From: Jaltomata sinuosa | Lineage: Eukaryota; Streptophyta; Magnoliopsida; Solanales; Solanaceae | NCBI GenBank assembly: GCA_003996215.1 | Contig: QJPP01007585.1 | Location: 62,001 to 126,000, forward strand | Length of the DNA stretch: 64,000 nt | Direction of reading: 5' to 3' | Shown here: positions 59,041 to 64,000 of the stretch, piece after piece | How the letters are laid out: each line of letters starts with the position of its first letter | Numbering within the stretch: position 1 is the stretch's first letter | Program-made: the position numbers and the translations under genes | Notes under the pieces: model-generated | What the model was told of the DNA's origin: nothing | What the model saw: only the letters and a program-made list of their open reading frames with translations | Databases searched by the model: none

Positions 59041-59547
59041 ACTTAATCTTTCTTTTACTATTTCTAAATCTTCATCAAAATCTATTTCTTTGTAACTATA
59101 GTCATTTCTGTCTATTAGAGTAACTATCTTTTCAAAGGGGTTTTCTATTTTTATCCTATTTATTTTATTTTTTGCTGTTATTTTATGTTTAGTAGTCAAT
59201 ACATACAAGTTTTTACATCTTGTTGTAAATATCTTACTGCCTGGGGCTAGTTCTATTCCTGACATTTTCCAATATAATACTAAAGATTTATCTATATTGC
59301 TATCTGATACTGCTACTGAATAATTAGCACTTATTATAAATTTAAACTTCTGGTATATTAAATTTCCTTTAACTGCACTTATTATGCTTTTTTCTATAGG
59401 TTCTATTATCCTATCATCTGCTAAATATATTTCTATTGGTGTATCTATTCCTTCTCTAAAACAAGCTTTTATTAGTATTTCTGTTCCTCCTAGGTGTACG
59501 TATTTTATTGGATCTCTTGCTTTTAGATCTTGTATTTCTTTATTTAT
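59017..59547 (-). pseudogene. Pararetroviral movement protein, N-truncated
   Basis: An open frame runs from about 59547 to the stop at 59017 and includes IDTPIEIYLADDRIIEP and the later SGIELAPGSKIFTT. The first is the conserved core of Caulimoviridae 30K-type movement proteins, which widen plasmodesmata for virus spread. There is no viral start codon: upstream it joins an RT-derived fragment in another frame. Confidence 0.7.
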
Positions 59548-59600
59548 TTAAATTTTCTGCTAGCTTAGGTATATATTCTCGTACTTGGTTAACTAATCCT
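59540..59600 (-). pseudogene. Short RT-derived fragment next to the movement protein
   Basis: GFLGLVNQVREYIPKLAE resembles the RT thumb segment of caulimovirid pol proteins. Its place upstream of the movement protein is not the normal genome order, so a rearrangement or tandem-copy junction lies near 59540. Confidence 0.5.
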
Positions 59601-59650
59601 AAAAAGCCCATCTATGAAAACGCTTTATACTCCAGTTTTTCCCGCATCAT

Positions 59651-60211
59651 GTCACAATATCAAAATAGATAAATTAAAAGGTCAATTATTGAATGATACT
59701 TTGCTCAGTAGCAATACTATATATTTAATAAAAGCAGCAATATACAAGAATGGTAAAATTAATAAACAATAACTAAGAATAATGCATTTTAATACCACAA
59801 AAGGATTAGTGAAGTAACCCTTAGGTTTTCACAAACATGTTGGCATATAATAGCTCTGGATCGTTTAATCCTAATAGAATCGCTCATTAAAACTGAGCCA
59901 GTCAGTTATATTTTTAATACTGACATACATTAAAATAAGGAGAAAACTAATAAAAGTAGAATAAGAGAAGAGATAAATACAAGTTTTGACATGTCCCCCT
60001 CTTCCTATCAAAGGATGTATGGTGTCGTCTAAGATCACATATAGATTAGGAGATTCACGAGATAATAAAAAACAGATAGAAATATAAAATAGTTTAGGAG
60101 ACTCATGCATGATCGGCACAAATAGTTTGGCAGTTCCAAACATGTACCAACCTTTCCTTTTGCAAAGGAATTCAGAAATTCATTCCCCATACCACCCTCT
60201 ACTCTCCCTCG
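59651..60211. other. Intergenic stretch, nothing recognised
   Basis: AT-rich sequence without a supported gene or repeat. A 90-codon minus-strand frame at 59871-60143 lacks protein-like features. Confidence 0.5.
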
Positions 60212-60801
60212 TCATAATCTTGTTTTTTTAGCCTTTCTTCTTCTCCTTGCCTTTTTTAGACCTCCCTTCCTCCTTGGTTCTGATTCATACACCTCTTCAC
60301 TGTCACTTGCAACTTCGTCAAAGCTATTCTCCGCAACTTCAATTAGTTCAAGGAAAAATGATTATTGTTAATTTTCAAATTTGATGCTAGTTGGCGGACT
60401 CTAAACATTCATTAAAATTGACTGAGAACATAGAATCATACTGAATTATAGAGTTCAGGGAGAAGGGAAGAGGGGGAGTTGTTAGTTGATAGCAATAAAA
60501 TTGAGAAGTTTTAATAAACATAACCAGAATAATAATTAGTTGCAGCAAATGTAATAAAAGAAACTACCATCAAAATTAATGGGAAAAAAGAAAATCAAAG
60601 CGTCATCTTTCATTATTTGCATACGCCCTTTGGTTTCTTCTGCATACATTAGGATCTTATAGTGCAATCCTAAATCAAGAAGAAATCCCAGAAGTTAGAA
60701 TATAGAGGTACATGAAACATCAAACAAACATGAAAGGGAAATCTAAAAATATCTAAGAGAGAAAGATGAAATTTACCTTGATGGTGAAGAGTAATTGTGC
60801 G
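60212..60801 (-). CDS. 3' end of a spliced gene, unknown product (three exons)
   Basis: Three minus-strand exons fit together: a 25-nt microexon 60801-60777 (acceptor TTTATAG, donor AAG|GTAAAT), exon 60669-60568 (acceptor TTGATTTAG, donor ATG|GTAGTT) and the last exon 60336-60212 ending in TGA. Phases agree at both junctions. The product includes LHYKILMYAEETKGRMQIMK and ends in an acidic stretch (ASDSEEVYESEP) followed by a very basic tail (KKARRRRKAKK) that looks like a nuclear or nucleolar targeting signal. I do not recognise the family. Upstream exons were not found, so it may be a truncated gene or captured fragment. Confidence 0.45.
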
Positions 60802-61079
60802 CTATAAATGTCTTTTGGCCGGGGATGAGTCCCTAATACTCTCTAGAGAAGAGGATGAAACGGTAGATAGTGTGGCGATGTTTCGGGAGCGGTTTAAAGG
60901 CAAAGGTAAAGTAGAAAGAAAACCTACAAGTACGGAGAAAAAAGATAAAATAATGGAAAAATTTCCTATTCGTACAATAAAGTAATTAGTTTACAGTAAA
61001 TATAATCAAATTTTCTTATTAAAAAAATAGCTAAAAAATGAACTAGTCAAAAAAAAAATTACAAAAAAAGTAGCCACAT

Positions 61080-61335
61080 GTATAAGTAATGTGTCGATAT
61101 TGTATAAAAGTTATGTAATGTATCAATATTGCATAAGCGATGTATAAACGTATATCGATATTGTATAAATGGTGTATAAATATGTATAAATATTATATAA
61201 ATATGTATACATATATCGATATTGTATAAATAGTGTACAAATATGTATCAATATTATACAAATAGTATATAAATATGTATTGATATTATATAAATAGTAT
61301 ATAAATATGTATCAACATTGTATAAATAATACTCC
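61080..61335. repeat. AT-rich minisatellite
   Basis: About seven imperfect units of roughly 35 bp follow the pattern TATCAATATTGTATAAATA then GTGTATAAATATG. Units vary by substitutions and by small length changes. Confidence 0.8.
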
Positions 61336-61833
61336 CTTTCTTTGATGAAATAATTTATAGCAACATAAATCATCAAATTATGTAAAACAAAATTGAGTTT
61401 TGTTAATAATATCGCCAGAAATGAATTAATTCCAAGTAAGCCAACCAACTATGAAATCAATGTGTCACTCAAACAACACATGCAAACTCACATCCTCGCA
61501 CGTAATCAACATGCAACTATACTCCAATCTCCTTCTCCTCGATATTTAAGAATTTACTCTTCATCACCATCTATTCTTCAAAACTAAAAAAAGAATTTAT
61601 TTTTAAGAAAATCATCTCCAGAAGTTCTCTAAGATGTCTCAGATTCAACTATCACGTCAAACTGGCCGAGTGGCCAAGTAGATAAAGGCCATTTTTTGGT
61701 ATAAATAATATGGTCATTTGCCGTGTCTGTCAATTTTTCGGTAATCAAATTGGCCGAACGGTCATGTGACGTAATTATTCCTAAAATAATTTTCTGAATT
61801 TTGAGGGGTGCCACGTAGGCGGGTCTTAGATTC

Positions 61834-61838
<5 letters not shown>

Positions 61839-61880
<42 letters not shown>
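61839..61880. repeat. (TA)n microsatellite
   Basis: About 21 TA units, followed by GATACTAGGTAAATTACTCG and the GC-rich CGCCTCGTGCGGCG, which stands out in an AT-rich area. Confidence 0.95.
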
Positions 61881-61882
<2 letters not shown>

Positions 61883-62512
61883 TACTAGGTAAATTACTCG
61901 CGCCTCGTGCGGCGATGAACTACTTTATTAAGTTTATGCATCATCATTCGGTAATATATTTGTGTTTTCAATGCTTACACTAAATTGTCAAGAACATTTT
62001 ATTCAAAGGCAAAACATTTTTCAAAAATCTTAAAGTTCTTTTTTTTGTTGTTCAAAAGATATGGGAGGAAATCCCCGTGGAAATAATTGGTGCGACAAAA
62101 GTAAAACAATAATCTAAATTTGAGGAAGTTTAAAAGAATATTTAAACATTTAAAAAAGCATATTGCATAAAAATGAATTGATTAATATATCTTCAATAGG
62201 GAATACTTAACCTTGACAATACAAAATATGAACATTTCAACTAAGTGTGAGATTAATATGAAGTGTTCCATTCATATTTTATTGTAAAGCTCTAAATGCA
62301 TGTAAATGCCACAATTTTTTAAATATGTTTTTTATAAGTTAAATTTTCTTAACTGCACCTCCTCTCATGATACATTACAATATATACTATTTATAGAGGC
62401 CATAAAATTTTCAACGGTGTTAATTATTTATCAATCATAATTTGTTTTCAAGTTAAATACAATTTGAGAAATAGCTTTGATGTATCAAATATATAGCTTA
62501 AGCCCTTAGTAT

Positions 62513-63878
62513 TGCTAGAAATAAAGGCAGCGAAAGCATTCACACAAGATCACATAACCTACATAGAGATCTAGATAATATAAATTTCGTGAATAGAATT
62601 CACTAACCTGTTAAAGCTTTCACAAAAGTCGTCTAGAACAATAGTCTCAAGGTCTGCGGCCTTCTACTAAAACCAGATTCTGCTTTAGTGGGCGCAGTAT
62701 ATTTTGTGATATGAAAAATAGATGATTCTAGTTTGTGAGAGGCTGCTCCTTTTTATCCACGTTTCTCCAACTGATAGTTGGAAACGTGTGGGAGTGTCTT
62801 TCTCAACCAAAAGATTCTCCACGTTTTAGATTTTAAAACGTGTCTAAAAGCACAGTTAAAAAATAGTTTTTAACTGCTTCTAGAATCCTCTATTTTATTT
62901 TTTCAAAATATATATATTTAATCTGGTATAGTAGGGACCACAGATTTAATAGTAGAGGCTTTCAATTATGGTATTAATTCTTATATGAGTGAATTAATCT
63001 TACCATAATAAATTACAGATTATTCCACCAAAAATACATAATTGCACTCCTCGATTTAATTTCAAAATCCAAAATTAAATCTTATTTAACTCCCCATGTT
63101 AGAATTACCGATACCAATCAATTAAATTAAATCTCTGATAATTTAATTCATTGATTAATTTAATTCTTTATTACTATGCTTAATTTATTTCATGTGACAG
63201 ATATATACATATATAATCCAACTGCAAGGTTTTCACACGAAAACTTATAAGCAATCATAAAGGAGTATCATCAATCTCAAGGCCGAGACATGGATTCTAT
63301 CAACTAATTATTATTTCACAAATATGATTTATTATCGTCCAATCTATCAGGAATATATTGACACACGGTAGGATCTCACCTTTTGACAGATCAAGATGAC
63401 AAATAAATTACATTGATCATAATAATTATATCAAGATTAAGAGTATAAGTTTATTTAATGATTCTAGAGAAGGTGTTATATAAATACTCAGAACATAAAC
63501 AAGCTTCTCTACTTGATCCGTTCAATACACACGGATAGCGTACTAGCACAAGAAGTTGGAATAGAACCACTCCCATAATCAAGATCAAATTATATCTAAT
63601 CTTGTGCTACAATCATCAAAATATCTGTCCAACTTCATCTTTGATTGTGAACATATATTTATAACTTATAAGGATCGATAATTTTAATCTTCCGTGTATG
63701 AGCCAAATAACTCCATACACTAAATCATCTACTATATAAATAAATGACACACATGTAGGCATAATGATCTATTTAATAGAAATTTTATTAAATCAAATAA
63801 ATAAAATAATCAGTCTTTATATAATGATAAAAATATAATACTATAGCTAAACCACATGGTTAACAGTATATCCTAACA
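62513..63878 (-). repeat. 3' LTR of a Ty1/copia element, minus strand
   Basis: On the minus strand it begins TGTTAGGATATACTG at 63878, right after a purine tract, and probably ends TTTCTAGCA at 62513 (1,366 bp). The far end is less certain because the partner LTR is off the window; a second candidate end lies near 62479. The left-flank 5 bp for the chosen end are AGTAT. Confidence 0.6.
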
Positions 63879-63892
63879 ATCTCCCACTTAGA
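63879..63892 (-). promoter_or_regulatory. Polypurine tract of the copia element
   Basis: AAGTGGGAGAT lies directly before the LTR start on the minus strand, the standard copia arrangement for plus-strand priming. Confidence 0.75.
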
Positions 63893-63896
63893 CTTA

Positions 63897-64000
63897 TAAC
63901 CATGCATTCACAATTCTAACGCCCATTCCTTCCACATGCTTATCAAAAGCCTTCTGTGTCAAACTCTTTGTAAACAGGTCCGCCAGATTGTTCTTCGACT
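63897..64000 (-). CDS. pol: RNase H C-terminus of a Ty1/copia polyprotein (partial)
   Basis: The minus-strand frame reads NNLADLFTKSLTQKAFDKHV then EGMGVRIVNAWL and a stop. The NLADLFTK motif is the hallmark of the RNase H end in plant copia elements. The piece in view has no damage; the rest of the element extends beyond position 64000. Confidence 0.85.

Larger units (their letters stand above)
56641..59650 (-). mobile_element. Endogenous pararetrovirus (Caulimoviridae), rearranged and deleted
   Basis: Read on the minus strand: a fragment of the RT thumb (about 59600-59540), movement protein (59547-59017), protease (about 59040-58557), the end of RNase H (about 58545-58225), a last ORF (58249-57026) and the promoter/leader region (56960-56641). 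Most of RT and the RNase H start are missing between 58557 and 58545, and the coat-protein gene is not in view. RT-derived sequence upstream of the movement protein shows rearrangement. The gene order resembles solendoviruses and relatives of Solanaceae; the genus is not certain. It cannot replicate. Confidence 0.8.
60802..62512. other. Intergenic, AT-rich, with simple repeats
   Basis: Holds a minisatellite (61080-61335), a TA microsatellite (61839-61880) and otherwise nothing I can identify. A plus-strand 62-codon frame at 60797-60985 is charged and protein-like but has no supporting signal. Confidence 0.5.

Noticed and set aside
59871..60143. 90-codon minus-strand frame with hydrophobic segments
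   Set aside because: AT-rich composition explains the hydrophobic residues; there is no splice, promoter or family evidence.
60797..60985. 62-codon plus-strand frame, charged and protein-like
   Set aside because: No start context, domain or splice support, and it overlaps the opposite-strand exon candidate at its edge.
61331..61360. Possible Stowaway MITE start (TACTCCCTTTC)
   Set aside because: No matching inverted end with TA duplication was found within the next kilobase.

Overview
The window is plant nuclear DNA, almost certainly from a eudicot and plausibly from Solanaceae. Its Ty3/gypsy chromovirus LTRs open with TGTAATGACC, as many Solanaceae Del/Tekay elements do, and there is an endogenous pararetrovirus of a kind common in that family. 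The family assignment is inference. I see no intact, confidently identifiable host gene. About 83% of the window is one stack of transposons nested inside each other.

Layout from the outside in. A repeat built of inverted arms (52666-56640) holds an Athila/Tat-type gypsy element; its 3' internal tail is 37106-38200 and its 3' LTR is 38201-39502 plus 52617-52665. That LTR is split by a 13.1-kb CACTA transposon (39503-52616). The internal tail abuts a decayed hAT transposon (11239-12810 plus 37076-37105). Two Tekay/Del chromoviruses sit in the hAT. Element A (6186-11238, 3' end only) has a solo LTR in its own LTR (7219-9437, target duplication ATTTC) and a gag-protease-only Athila-type element in its chromodomain (425-6185). 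The Athila-type element is cut by the reversed LTR of another Tekay element (1-424). Element B (12811-37075, target duplication GAACC) carries element C (23915-35944, target duplication TTCTG) in its 3' LTR. Removing C restores B's 3' LTR to 3,522 bp against 3,519 bp for its 5' LTR, which confirms the nesting.

Right of the stack the arm repeat encloses about 1.5 kb with several exon-like reading frames on both strands. Its left arm also holds a 980-bp PIF/Harbinger element with a remnant of its transposase C-terminus. From 56640 to about 59650, on the minus strand, lies a rearranged endogenous pararetrovirus (Caulimoviridae): an RT fragment, movement protein, protease, RNase H tail, an uninterrupted 407-codon last ORF, and a promoter with tandem 20-bp repeats. 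That promoter points leftward into the inverted arms, so read-through RNA could fold into a long hairpin.

At 60212-60801 (minus) three small exons with matching splice phases look like the 3' end of an unidentified host gene. AT-rich minisatellites follow. The window ends in the 3' LTR (62513-63878) and RNase H end of a Ty1/copia element on the minus strand that continues off the right edge.

Nearly all protein-coding sequences are dead, with stops, frameshifts and truncations. Exceptions with long undamaged frames are the Athila-type gag and protease and the last pararetroviral ORF.
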